Shown here in pieces: positions 36,040 through 43,857 of a stretch of DNA of 64,000 bases (the first letter of the stretch is position 1; each line of letters starts with the position of its first letter). The translations under genes were made by a program, and so were the position numbers. The DNA is from Salipaludibacillus sp. CUR1 (GTDB lineage: Bacteria > Bacillota > Bacilli > Bacillales > Salisediminibacteriaceae): the NCBI RefSeq assembly GCF_021028955.1, contig NZ_JAIWPE010000018.1, forward strand, positions 1 to 64,000. The letters are read 5' to 3'. The notes beneath the pieces were generated by a model that saw only the letters and a program-made list of their open reading frames with translations, had not been told where the DNA came from and searched no databases.

Positions 36040-37508
36040 TCGGGATTAAAAATCTCACTGGCGGATATGGAAACAAGCCAGTGATACAAAATGTAAATTT
36101 TTCTCTTGAAAAAGGGGAGTTCTTTGGTCTTCTAGGTCCAAATGGAAGCGGGAAAACCACCCTTTTTAAACTGATTACAGGTGCTCTGCCTGCAGCCGGC
36201 GGAGAAATCACGGTGGAGGGAAAGCCTCTGTCCGGATTTTCAAAGCTGGAAAAGGCCCGGATGATTGCTGTACTTACTCAGGAAGCCCACGTGTCCTTTG
36301 ATTTTACTGTGGAGGAAATTGTCAGTCTCGGCCGGTACGCCTTTCAAAAAGGCCTGTTTAAAAGCCTTTCCAGGCAGGACCGGAAAGTGATTGATGACGT
36401 GATGGAACTAACAGGTGTAACAAAATACCGGGACACACAGTTCCGTTTAATCAGCGGAGGAGAAAAACAGAGGGTTCTTCTCGCTAAAGCTCTGGCACAG
36501 GAACCAAAAATTATGCTGCTTGATGAACCGACTAATCATCTCGATGTAAAACATTCTTTTCATATGCTTGACCTGTTAAAGGAATGGCAGCGCGAATATG
36601 GTCTGACTGTCTTTGCTATTTTACATGATTTAAATGTGGCCGCCCTTTATGCCGACAGAGTCGCTTTACTTCATGAAGGCAGTTTCCTGAAAACAGGAGG
36701 GGTGGACATTCTCCGGGATGAATCGCTCCTTCGGCAAGTCTATGAAGTGGATGTGAAATCCCAGCCGCACCCGTATGTGCCGAAACCCCAGCTGCTGATG
36801 ACACCTGAGGATAAGGAAGGTCCGCCAAAAGATCACTTCTCACGCTCATACCGTGTGCGGCAAAATGAAGGGCTGATCCATATCGAGTTTAATGAGCCGT
36901 TAAGAACGATCTCAAACGGCGTGACTGGAGAAGGGATTCAATGGTTAAACCATTTCTGTAATTTTCATGTCAATAATAATTACGACGGCGGCGAGCCTGT
37001 CGATGACATGACGAACTGGATGAAAAACCAGGGAATCCCTCCTGAAAAGGCTGCCGGTATGATGACCGCAGTCAAGCTTGAAGATATGGTGCTGCTTGAA
37101 AAAGAATATGAAGAAATCAGGCTTCTGGCCATGGTCACCGCCGGAGCGGGAAATGCCGTCGATATTACAAGTGAAGAACTGGACAGTGAGATAGGAAAAA
37201 TAGGAACCATTAATATCATGGTCTTCCTTGACAGTCATTTCACAGACGGAGCACTCGTCAACGCCTGTCTATCCGCGACTGAAGCAAAAACTAAAGCACT
37301 GCAAGATTTAAATATAAAAGATCCTTATACTGGCACAATTGCTACCGGGACATCTACTGACAGCCTGTTAATCGGGACGACTCAGAAAGGCGAAAGAACC
37401 CCTTATGCCGGCTCGGGAACTATTGCCGGGAAGGCGATAGGCACGGCTGTCTATGACGCGGTCACAGGCGCTGTCCGTAAATATGAGAAAAGACAGCGGC
37501 GGTCTTAA
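36036..37508 (+). CDS. btuD-cbiZ: Fusion of corrinoid ABC ATPase (BtuD) and adenosylcobinamide amidohydrolase (CbiZ)
   Basis: The N-terminal part (about 1-255) is a complete ABC ATPase: Walker A GPNGSGKTT, signature LISGGEKQR, Walker B MLLDEPTNHLD, switch His in AILHDLNVA. The C-terminal part (about 265-485) is a CbiZ domain with RTISNGVTGEGI, NFHVNNNYDG, VTAGAGNAVD, GTINIMVFLDS and GTSTDSLLIGT. CbiZ cleaves the aminopropanol or nucleotide-loop amide to release adenosylcobyric acid, so import and salvage are on one polypeptide. Its ATG overlaps the btuC stop; cbiB follows directly. Confidence 0.88.
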   Translation: MIGIKNLTGGYGNKPVIQNVNFSLEKGEFFGLLGPNGSGKTTLFKLITGALPAAGGEITVEGKPLSGFSKLEKARMIAVLTQEAHVSFDFTVEEIVSLGRYAFQKGLFKSLSRQDRKVIDDVMELTGVTKYRDTQFRLISGGEKQRVLLAKALAQEPKIMLLDEPTNHLDVKHSFHMLDLLKEWQREYGLTVFAILHDLNVAALYADRVALLHEGSFLKTGGVDILRDESLLRQVYEVDVKSQPHPYVPKPQLLMTPEDKEGPPKDHFSRSYRVRQNEGLIHIEFNEPLRTISNGVTGEGIQWLNHFCNFHVNNNYDGGEPVDDMTNWMKNQGIPPEKAAGMMTAVKLEDMVLLEKEYEEIRLLAMVTAGAGNAVDITSEELDSEIGKIGTINIMVFLDSHFTDGALVNACLSATEAKTKALQDLNIKDPYTGTIATGTSTDSLLIGTTQKGERTPYAGSGTIAGKAIGTAVYDAVTGAVRKYEKRQRRS

Positions 37509-38474
37509 ATGGAGATGCTGAGCCCGCCGGGAATGATTATTTTAATTGGAGCCGCTGTCCTCCTCGACCTTGTGTTTGGCGACCCGAAATGGCTGCCGCA
37601 CCCTGTCGTGGGATTTGGCAAACTGATTTCTTTTCTGGAGAAAAAGCTTAATAAAGGGTCCGGCCGTCAAAAAAGAAGAAGAGGCGTGCTGCTTACGGCC
37701 GTTATTGTCACCATCGTGTATGGTGCTTCTTTTTTATTGCTTTCATTATTTTATAATATCCATTGGCTTGCCGGGGCTGTTTTGGAAGCCTGGCTCATTT
37801 CAACCGCGATCGCCATTAAGGGGCTGAAAGAAGCCGCTTTAAATGTGGCAGTTCCTTTATCGAAGGGAAGGTTAGCCGAAGCGCGCCGCCAGCTCAGTAT
37901 GATTGTCGGACGTGATACAGAGGATCTTGACGAAAGCAGCATTGTGCGGGGTACTGTGGAAACCGTGGCAGAAAATACTGTAGATGGCATAACTGCCCCT
38001 TTATTCTGGGCTTTAATCGGCGGAGCACCTTTAGCACTGGCCTACAGGGCTGTGAATACAATGGATTCGATGGTCGGCTATAAAAACGAACGTTTTTACT
38101 CGTTTGGCTGGAGTGCTGCGAGACTCGATGATCTTGTTAACTGGCTTCCGGCCCGGCTTACATTTGTGACTATGCTGGCAGGGGCCCTGTTTGTGCCCGG
38201 AGCACGAATCACACATGCTTTCAGAATGACGATAAGAGATGCCCGTAAGCATCCAAGCCCTAACAGCGGCTGGGCAGAAGCGGCAGCAGCCGGCCTTCTC
38301 GGAGTTCAGCTTGGCGGCCGGAACACTTATAACGGGGTGGTCTCGGAACGGGAGCCTATGGGAGAGCCGCTAGAAAAACTAAGGTGCTGTCATATAAACC
38401 GAGCTATCACATTCATGCATGGCGGCTGGATTGTTTTTCTGCTGCTGCTTATTTTATCAGCCATCATTTTTTAA
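37509..38474 (+). CDS. cbiB: Adenosylcobinamide-phosphate synthase
   Basis: Membrane enzyme that attaches aminopropanol phosphate to adenosylcobyric acid. The 321-aa polytopic protein has DLVFGDPKWLPHPVVGFG at the N-terminus, GTVETVAENTVDGITAPLFW, and the conserved MVGYKNERFYSFGWSAARLDD. The ATG directly follows the TAA of btuD-cbiZ. It rebuilds what CbiZ takes apart and uses the product of the next gene (aminopropanol phosphate). Confidence 0.92.
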   Translation: MEMLSPPGMIILIGAAVLLDLVFGDPKWLPHPVVGFGKLISFLEKKLNKGSGRQKRRRGVLLTAVIVTIVYGASFLLLSLFYNIHWLAGAVLEAWLISTAIAIKGLKEAALNVAVPLSKGRLAEARRQLSMIVGRDTEDLDESSIVRGTVETVAENTVDGITAPLFWALIGGAPLALAYRAVNTMDSMVGYKNERFYSFGWSAARLDDLVNWLPARLTFVTMLAGALFVPGARITHAFRMTIRDARKHPSPNSGWAEAAAAGLLGVQLGGRNTYNGVVSEREPMGEPLEKLRCCHINRAITFMHGGWIVFLLLLILSAIIF

Positions 38475-38495
38475 TCGCCGGAAAGGAGAATGGGA

Positions 38496-39584
38496 ATGGA
38501 CTGGCCTAAACATGGCGGACAGCCTGACGTGTTACATAAACAATTTAACATTTCAAAAGGCAGGGAAACACTGGACTTCAGCGCGAATATTCATCCTGGA
38601 GGCCCTCCGCCTTTTGTAACTGAAAATCTCAGGGAAAGTATAGAATCGATTGCGCGTTACCCTGACCCCGATTACAGTGAGGCGCGCTCTCATATAGCAG
38701 CCTTTAACAGCACAGGGGCAGACCAGGTTCTCATCACAAATGGCGGGGCCGAGGCTGTATTTTTAGCTGCAAAATACTTTGAAGGAAAGCGTGCCCTTAT
38801 TGTTGAACCCACCTTTGTGGAATATGAACGGGCCTGCGGTCATTATCATCTTGAAGTAAAGCCTGTTTTTTTGAAGGTCGAAGAAGAATTTCATTTCCCC
38901 CTGGATCAGGTTCTGGATGAGTTGCCTGAGGCAGAAGTGGTTTTTATCTGCCGTCCGAACAATCCTTCAGGAACAGTAGTGTCTGAAGCAGATATCCGCA
39001 CACTTTTGGAAAAAGGGAAAGAAACGGGTACCTTTCTCGTGATCGACGAGGCATTCGCGGATTTTCTTCCAGAGGAAGAGGGGGATCTAACGCCCCTTTT
39101 AAACGAGTTTTCCAATCTTATCTTATTAAGATCCCTTACTAAAATGTTTGCGGTACCTGGGGTTCGTGCTGGCTATATGCTTGGGGCTCCTGAGGTGATA
39201 CGTGCTGTCGGGGAGTGGCAGATGCCATGGAGTGTCAACAGTTTCGCCAGTTCGCTCATCCCGGTGCTGGCAGGCGAAGAAGCAGCGGAATTTGCAGCTG
39301 TGTCCAGCCGGTATGTAAAAGGGGAATTAGAAAGGATCCGGCTCCGTTTATCCTCACTCGAATTTGATATGCCCCCTTCGTCCGTGAATTTCTATCTCCT
39401 TCGGGACAGGAGAGACCCTGGTTTAGCGGATGATCTGCTTAAATTTTTATTGAAAAACGGCATCGCTGCCAGGCACACACATAATTTTAAGGGGCTGGAC
39501 GGGAAATATCTCCGGTTTGCTGTTCTGGACAAACCGGCGAATGACCAGCTGCTTGAAAAACTCGCTGAATGGAGAGATAACTGA
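38496..39584 (+). CDS. cobD: L-threonine-O-3-phosphate decarboxylase
   Basis: PLP enzyme (class I aminotransferase fold, 362 aa) that makes (R)-1-amino-2-propanol phosphate for CbiB. FSANIHPGGPP, NGGAEAVFLAAKYF, RPNNPSGTVV and the PLP lysine in RSLTKMFAVPGVRAGY are visible. It is distinguished from histidinol-phosphate aminotransferase by context and by the HGGQPDVLHK start typical of CobD. ATG 38496 is spaced 7 nt from AAAGGAG; ATG 38490 is too close. Confidence 0.88.
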   Translation: MDWPKHGGQPDVLHKQFNISKGRETLDFSANIHPGGPPPFVTENLRESIESIARYPDPDYSEARSHIAAFNSTGADQVLITNGGAEAVFLAAKYFEGKRALIVEPTFVEYERACGHYHLEVKPVFLKVEEEFHFPLDQVLDELPEAEVVFICRPNNPSGTVVSEADIRTLLEKGKETGTFLVIDEAFADFLPEEEGDLTPLLNEFSNLILLRSLTKMFAVPGVRAGYMLGAPEVIRAVGEWQMPWSVNSFASSLIPVLAGEEAAEFAAVSSRYVKGELERIRLRLSSLEFDMPPSSVNFYLLRDRRDPGLADDLLKFLLKNGIAARHTHNFKGLDGKYLRFAVLDKPANDQLLEKLAEWRDN

Positions 39585-40138
39585 TGATCTGGTTTATTTC
39601 CGGAGGAGCCCGTTCCGGCAAAAGTACATATGCCGAAAATAAAGCAGCAGAGCTTTATGAAGAGGCAGAGCGAAAAAATGGAGCAGTGAATCTTATTTAT
39701 GCAGCGACAGCGAGAGCTTCTGACGAAGAAATGGCAGAACGGATCAGGCGCCACCGGGCCGGACGTTCGGAAATATGGCAGACGATCGAAGTCCCCTGGG
39801 ATCTTAGGCAGTTGGTTGAGGCAGGCGGGAAAGGTGATGTCTTACTGGTTGATTGCCTGACTGTCTGGCTGAATAACATGCTGTTTAATAAAAAGGAAAC
39901 ACGCACGTCAAAACTGATAGACATCATGAGCGATTTCATTCAGTCTGCCAAAGAGAAAGAACAGCAGCTCCTTTTTGTCTCTAATGATGTCAATGAAGAT
40001 CTGCCATCCAGTAACCGGTATATAGCTGATTATACTTATAAACTGGAGGCTGTTCACCGTTTCATAGTGTCACAGGCTGATCGGGCCGTACAAGTTAACG
40101 CAGGCCTTCCGCTGCACTGGAAGGGGGAGGCGGGATGA
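39584..40138 (+). CDS. cobU: Adenosylcobinamide kinase / adenosylcobinamide-phosphate guanylyltransferase
   Basis: P-loop enzyme (184 aa) that phosphorylates adenosylcobinamide and transfers GMP to give AdoCbi-GDP. It has FISGGARSGKSTYAE, ATARASDEEMAERIRRHRAGR with the histidine that carries GMP, LLVDCLTVWLNNML and VSNDVNEDL. Its ATG overlaps the cobD stop, and its stop overlaps the cobS start. Confidence 0.92.
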   Translation: MIWFISGGARSGKSTYAENKAAELYEEAERKNGAVNLIYAATARASDEEMAERIRRHRAGRSEIWQTIEVPWDLRQLVEAGGKGDVLLVDCLTVWLNNMLFNKKETRTSKLIDIMSDFIQSAKEKEQQLLFVSNDVNEDLPSSNRYIADYTYKLEAVHRFIVSQADRAVQVNAGLPLHWKGEAG

Positions 40139-40899
40139 AGAACACGGTATATGGCTTTTTACTGGCAGTTCAGTTTCTTACGAGAATTCCAGTCCCTGTG
40201 GAGTGTCCCTGGACGCCGGAAACGAGCCGGTGGGCTATCCGTTGTTACCCTCTGGTTGGGATCGCAGCCGGCGGTATTCTTTTAGGGGTATCCTGGGGTC
40301 TGTCCCCATTTTTACCAGCTGAGATGATGGCTCTAATGATCGTCACTCTCTGGGTATGGCTGACTGGCGGCCTGCATCTGGACGGCGTGATGGACGTCGC
40401 CGATGCGGCCGGCTCAAATGCTCCGTTAAAAAAGAAGTGGGAGATAATGAAAGATCCTCACGTCGGAAGTTTCGGCATCGTTGCGCTGTTTTTTCTGCTC
40501 GGCTGGAAAACGATGCTTGTATACATGCTTATAGGAGCGGTACCAGCTGGAAGTCTTTTATTTCTGGTAATGGTTCCGGCACTCGCCAGGTTTGCCGCGG
40601 TGTGTCTGCTTATTTTACTGCCCGCTGCAAAAAAGGAAGGACTCGCCTGGCACTGGAAACAGAATACTGGTCCGGCGGATCTACTGGCAGCCTTTCTGCC
40701 AGCGGCAGTGCTGGTGTTTTTCCTGCCGGAGTATTGGGTGATCCTTCCTGTGTTTGCGGTAGGGATTGGGCTGTACGGATGGTGGACAGTCAGAACATTT
40801 AAAGGAATTAACGGGGATTTAACAGGTACTGCAATTGAAGGAGGCGAACTATGGGGACTGCTCCTAGTTTGGATATTTACCTCGTTCGTCACGGGGTGA
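40135..40899 (+). CDS. cobS: Adenosylcobinamide-GDP ribazoletransferase (cobalamin synthase)
   Basis: Integral membrane enzyme that joins AdoCbi-GDP to alpha-ribazole or its phosphate. It has QFLTRIPVP near the N-terminus, the acidic Mg-binding motif GGLHLDGVMDVADA, and the C-terminal FKGINGDLTGTAIEGGEL; six or so hydrophobic segments. 254 aa is normal. The 3' end overlaps cobC by 49 bp. Confidence 0.92.
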   Translation: MKNTVYGFLLAVQFLTRIPVPVECPWTPETSRWAIRCYPLVGIAAGGILLGVSWGLSPFLPAEMMALMIVTLWVWLTGGLHLDGVMDVADAAGSNAPLKKKWEIMKDPHVGSFGIVALFFLLGWKTMLVYMLIGAVPAGSLLFLVMVPALARFAAVCLLILLPAAKKEGLAWHWKQNTGPADLLAAFLPAAVLVFFLPEYWVILPVFAVGIGLYGWWTVRTFKGINGDLTGTAIEGGELWGLLLVWIFTSFVTG

Positions 40900-41489
40900 C
40901 CAGGTGGAATAAGGAGAAGCGTTATTTAGGTCATACAGACGAAGCTTGCATGAAAGACCGCCTTGTTGATCTGGCTGATTTGAAATCTGATCTGGCCGGC
41001 ATGGAGTTTGACCAGGTTTGGACGAGCGACCTGCTCCGCTGCCGGGAAACAATACATTATCTCATGCCCGGAGCACATCCAGTGACAGATAAGAGATTAC
41101 GAGAATGCGATTTTGGAGACTGGGAAGGCAAAACATATGAAGACCTTAAAAATTTGAAAGATTACCGCCGGTGGATTGATGATCCGCAGCTCCAGCCCAT
41201 TCCGGGCGGAGAATCGTGGGAAGAATTTTCAGAGCGGATTGACGAGTGGCTGAATGAGCTTTTGGCTGGACAGGAAGATGTTGCAGCCGGGAGAACAACA
41301 AGAGTACTTACCGTGACACACGGCGGAGTCATCCGGTATCTTGTTTCAGTCTTTAGGGGAAGCAACTCTTTCTGGCACGTCAATATAAGGAATGGGCAGG
41401 CACTTTATTTGAAGCTCATTTACGAAGGAGGCAAGTGGACATGCAACTCGTTACAGGCGGTGCCTTCAGCGGAAAAAGAAGAATTGTAA
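40851..41489 (+). CDS. cobC: Histidine phosphatase, probable alpha-ribazole phosphatase
   Basis: Phosphoglycerate-mutase-like phosphatase with the phospho-His motif LVRHGVTRWN, CDFGDWEG, Glu in GGESWEEF and the late VTHGGVIR. In this position it most likely removes phosphate from alpha-ribazole-5'-phosphate or adenosylcobalamin-5'-phosphate. GGAGG stands 6 nt before ATG 40851, inside cobS. The last 49 bp overlap the next gene. Confidence 0.85.
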   Translation: MGTAPSLDIYLVRHGVTRWNKEKRYLGHTDEACMKDRLVDLADLKSDLAGMEFDQVWTSDLLRCRETIHYLMPGAHPVTDKRLRECDFGDWEGKTYEDLKNLKDYRRWIDDPQLQPIPGGESWEEFSERIDEWLNELLAGQEDVAAGRTTRVLTVTHGGVIRYLVSVFRGSNSFWHVNIRNGQALYLKLIYEGGKWTCNSLQAVPSAEKEEL

Positions 41490-41887
41490 AGGAGCTCTTC
41501 AAAGAGGATCCCAGGGAGCTGTCCTGGCTGTCGAGCTATAATGATGATAGTTTGGATAACTGGTTACACGTTTGGCAGCCGGGTGAGGGCCTTGTACTTG
41601 AGGGGTGGGAAAACTGGCTGCGGGAGGATATCAGACTCGGAGAAGCCAGTCAGATGGATACACTTCGCAGGAAGTATTATAAGCTCCTTACAGATCTTGT
41701 GAGAGAAGAAGAATTTCGCGGCGTCAGGGTGTGTCTTATTATGCTCGAAATGGGTAAAGGAATTGTCCCGGCAGAAGCGGAAGACAGAGCCCTCCGTGAT
41801 TTGCATGGCTGGCTTCAGCAGGATGCGGCCAGGTTGTCTGAGGAAGTTTACTACGTATGGCATGGCTTATCGCGGAGACTGAAATGA
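41441..41887 (+). CDS. Small CobU-like P-loop protein
   Basis: 148 aa. The N-terminus MQLVTGGAFSGKRRIVKELF matches the GGxxSGK P-loop of CobU, but the rest is short and the guanylylation histidine segment (RRHR) of CobU is absent. A VLEGWENWL segment and a GKGIVPAE segment are visible; the latter resembles the GxGIVP loop found in CobU proteins. It may be a reduced CobU paralogue with a kinase or accessory role. AAGGAGG lies 9 nt before ATG 41441, so the upstream GTG 41435 is less likely. It is the last gene of the operon, overlapping cobC. Confidence 0.7.
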   Translation: MQLVTGGAFSGKRRIVKELFKEDPRELSWLSSYNDDSLDNWLHVWQPGEGLVLEGWENWLREDIRLGEASQMDTLRRKYYKLLTDLVREEEFRGVRVCLIMLEMGKGIVPAEAEDRALRDLHGWLQQDAARLSEEVYYVWHGLSRRLK

Positions 41888-42010
41888 ATTGGCCTGCGGC
41901 GCTTATTTTTTTCGGTAATAATAGAAGTAAATACTTTGTAAATTCTATGATTTCAAGCGACTTGAAAGTGTGGATTTATCAAGGGTTAGCGTCTCATTTT
42001 AAGAAAAATA

Positions 42011-42019
42011 TGGTATAAT
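42011..42019 (+). promoter_or_regulatory. Toxin mRNA promoter (extended -10)
   Basis: TGGTATAAT is a consensus extended -10; the -35 region is weak. Expected transcription start near 42026. Confidence 0.6.
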
Positions 42020-42057
42020 AGCCTGGTGATAGTTTGGAAACTCATAGGGGGTTGGCT

Positions 42058-42076
42058 CACCTTCCGAAAGGGGGTG
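42058..42076 (+). promoter_or_regulatory. Hairpin hiding the toxin ribosome binding site
   Basis: CACCTT and AAGGGGGTG fold over CCG and include the Shine-Dalgarno GGGGGTG, so translation initiation should be weak unless the hairpin opens. Confidence 0.5.
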
Positions 42077-42084
42077 ATGCCTAT

Positions 42085-42171
42085 ATGGTCACAGTTGCAG
42101 AAGCGTTATCGTTAATGATCTCTTTTGGGATATTAATTGTCGCTATGCTGGCATTTAACCATAAAAAATAA
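42085..42171 (+). CDS. Holin-like type I toxin, 28 aa
   Basis: A tiny hydrophobic peptide: MVTVAEALSLMISFGILIVA, then MLAFNHKK. It has one membrane helix and a short basic tail, the pattern of the putative holin-like toxin family of Firmicutes (Pfam Hol_Tox). It is too short for ordinary gene calling. The leader carries a GGGGGTGATG ribosome binding site within a hairpin. Its mRNA ends at the terminator at 42265-42302, and an antisense RNA runs opposite from 42315. Overexpression of such peptides usually damages the membrane. Confidence 0.8.
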   Translation: MVTVAEALSLMISFGILIVAMLAFNHKK

Positions 42172-42315
42172 GCCCCCACTTATGAGTTGACGGCTCAGTG
42201 GTAAAGGCTTATTAAATGGGCTTTCAATCCTGTGCCAATCCCCTTAAGGGAACTGAACTATTGCAGACCGTCAGTGTTACCCGCACTGGCGGTCTTTTTT
42301 ATATTATGACTTCTT
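42163..42315 (-). ncRNA. Predicted antisense antitoxin RNA
   Basis: Inferred from a strong minus-strand promoter and a minus-strand intrinsic terminator about 150 bp apart. The RNA would be complementary to the toxin mRNA 3' UTR and the last codons of the toxin. The terminator stem is formed by plus-strand AATAAGCC (42167-42174) and GGCTTATT (42206-42213), with an inner CCACT/AGTGG; six T follow in the minus direction. The layout matches TxpA/RatA-type modules. Confidence 0.65.
42265..42302 (+). terminator. Toxin mRNA terminator
   Basis: AGACCGTCAGTG pairs with CACTGGCGGTCT (one G-T), 7-nt loop, followed by T6. Confidence 0.88.
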
Positions 42316-42321
42316 GTAATT

Positions 42322-42350
42322 ATTATACCCGAGAATTCTTTAAATATAAA
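42322..42350 (-). promoter_or_regulatory. Antisense RNA promoter
   Basis: Minus strand TTTATA, 17 bp, perfect TATAAT; start predicted near 42315. Confidence 0.6.
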
Positions 42351-42608
42351 CCCGTAAAACCAAGCGAATAAATGAAGAGGGGGCCAAGGTTCTTTTGCTA
42401 AGAGTGTCTATTTTAACGGCTTGCTCTTCCTGACGAAAGGCTGTGTGGCGTATAGTGAACAATACCCAGTCGTCGACAAATGGATTATTTAACACGAATT
42501 AGTTATTCTAAGTGAAGAGCAGGATAAAGGGGAACTAAAGACCTTTTATTTTCCTTACTGCCAGTTATAAATTATCCACCTTTTATTGTTAATGAATAGA
42601 ATGGAGAG
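42351..42608. other. Intergenic stretch without recognisable gene
   Basis: About 260 bp between the antisense promoter and the CdaR-type gene. I see no coding frame, RNA gene or repeat here; it should contain the CdaR-gene promoter (a TATAAA box lies near 42566). Confidence 0.3.
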
Positions 42609-42614
42609 ATGCGT

Positions 42615-43733
42615 GTGTTAACGCCGGAAGTAGCACAAAACATTGTAAGCCGAACGATGGAAATATTAAATTATAATATTAATGTGATGGATAATAAAGG
42701 TGTAATTATAGCGTCAGGAGATAGAGACAGAATAGGCACTATACATGAAGGTGCTAAGGAAATTCAGAAAAAAAGAGACAATATTGAAATATCAGCACAG
42801 GAGGAACAAGTTTGGAAAGGGGTAAAACAAGGCATTAATTTACCCATTTGTTTTCAAGAAGAAGTCATGGGCACGGTAGGTATTACTGGTGCTACTTCCG
42901 AGGTGAGGAGATATGGCGAGTTAGTAAAAATGACAGCAGAAATGATTATAGAACAGTCATTTTTACTAAAGCAAATTCAGTATGATGAGAGAATTAAGCG
43001 TGAATTTACGAACCAATGGATTTCAGGGAAGGGTCTTACAGAAGGAGTATTTTTGAAAAAAGCAAAATTTTTAGGTGTAGATTTATCTAAAAAAAGAGGA
43101 ATTATTGTTATAAATCTTCAAATGGAAAACAATTACTATATCAGGGCGTCTTTAGAAAAGTTAGAAAAAGCTTTTGCACCATTATTGAATGTGGAAGATG
43201 TACTGAGTATTATAAATGAAAATATTATTATTATTAAATGTGCTGAGTCTAACCTCCAATTATCTAATACAGCAAAACAATGGGCAGGGTATTTTGGAAG
43301 AGATGACCTCTTATTTACAACAGGTCATGTATATGACAATTATAAGGATATTATTTTTTCATACGAACAGGCAATTAATACATTGGATGTCAGTAAAAAA
43401 CTTGAAGTACAAGATAAAGTGATTCCTTATGATGAGAGAATTATTGACGTGTTAATCCATAAGCTATTTAAAGATGAAGCTACGATAATGGGGTTTCCAA
43501 TTTATAATCCTCTGCCAAAGAATAAAGAAAATAAAGAGTTGCTTCAAACGCTTGAGTGTTTTATTGATAATAATGGTCAAATTAATAAAACTGCTAGTGA
43601 TTTATATATTCACCGTAATACTCTTACCTACAGATTAGAGAAAATTTATGACTTAACCGGTAAAGATCCTCGCAAAATTAAAGACTTATTTTACTTATAT
43701 TGTATCTGCTTATTAAAAAATAAATTCTATTAG
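42615..43733 (+). CDS. CdaR-family sugar-diacid/glycerate regulator
   Basis: Transcription activator of about 372 aa. The N-terminal diacid-recognition domain (about 1-135) starts LTPEVAQNIVSRTMEILNYN and includes NVMDNKGVIIASGD. A central GGDEF-like region follows, then a PucR-type C-terminal helix-turn-helix, INKTASDLYIHRNTLTYRLE. GTG 42615 has GGAGAG 6 nt upstream; ATG 42609 is the alternative. Neighbouring genes (GntP permease, glycerate kinase) suggest it responds to glycerate or a sugar diacid. Its composition is noticeably more AT-rich than the cobalamin genes upstream. Confidence 0.85.
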   Translation: MLTPEVAQNIVSRTMEILNYNINVMDNKGVIIASGDRDRIGTIHEGAKEIQKKRDNIEISAQEEQVWKGVKQGINLPICFQEEVMGTVGITGATSEVRRYGELVKMTAEMIIEQSFLLKQIQYDERIKREFTNQWISGKGLTEGVFLKKAKFLGVDLSKKRGIIVINLQMENNYYIRASLEKLEKAFAPLLNVEDVLSIINENIIIIKCAESNLQLSNTAKQWAGYFGRDDLLFTTGHVYDNYKDIIFSYEQAINTLDVSKKLEVQDKVIPYDERIIDVLIHKLFKDEATIMGFPIYNPLPKNKENKELLQTLECFIDNNGQINKTASDLYIHRNTLTYRLEKIYDLTGKDPRKIKDLFYLYCICLLKNKFY

Positions 43734-43773
43734 ACTCCTATGCACAAATATTTTGGTAAGAATTCGTTTACAT

Positions 43774-43789
43774 TTATGCATTTGCATAA
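43774..43789. promoter_or_regulatory. Palindrome, candidate CdaR-type operator
   Basis: TTATGC-ATTT-GCATAA, perfect 6-bp arms, in the regulator-permease gap, downstream of TTTACA at 43767. Confidence 0.45.
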
Positions 43790-43801
43790 TGAACTTCAAA
43801 T

Positions 43802-43815
43802 TTTAAGCGCTTACA
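43802..43815 (+). promoter_or_regulatory. cre site (CcpA)
   Basis: TTTAAGCGCTTACA fits the TGWAANCGNTNWCA consensus at 13 of 14 positions, 43 bp before the permease start, suggesting catabolite repression. Confidence 0.65.
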
Positions 43816-43857
43816 CTTAAGTTATCAATCTAAAGATAACTTAAGGAGTGGATGATC

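Noticed and set aside
40356-40802. 148-codon plus-strand frame within cobS
   Set aside because: Different frame of a conserved gene; Arg/Ser/Gly-rich frameshift composition.
29001-41887. Complete de novo cobalamin pathway
   Set aside because: No corrin-ring methyltransferase, cobalt chelatase or precorrin genes occur in the window; only late, salvage and uptake steps are present.
42181-42300. tRNA-like fold (CCCACTTATGAGTTGACGGC region)
   Set aside because: No T-loop or anticodon arrangement; the pairing is explained by the antisense RNA terminator and the toxin mRNA terminator.
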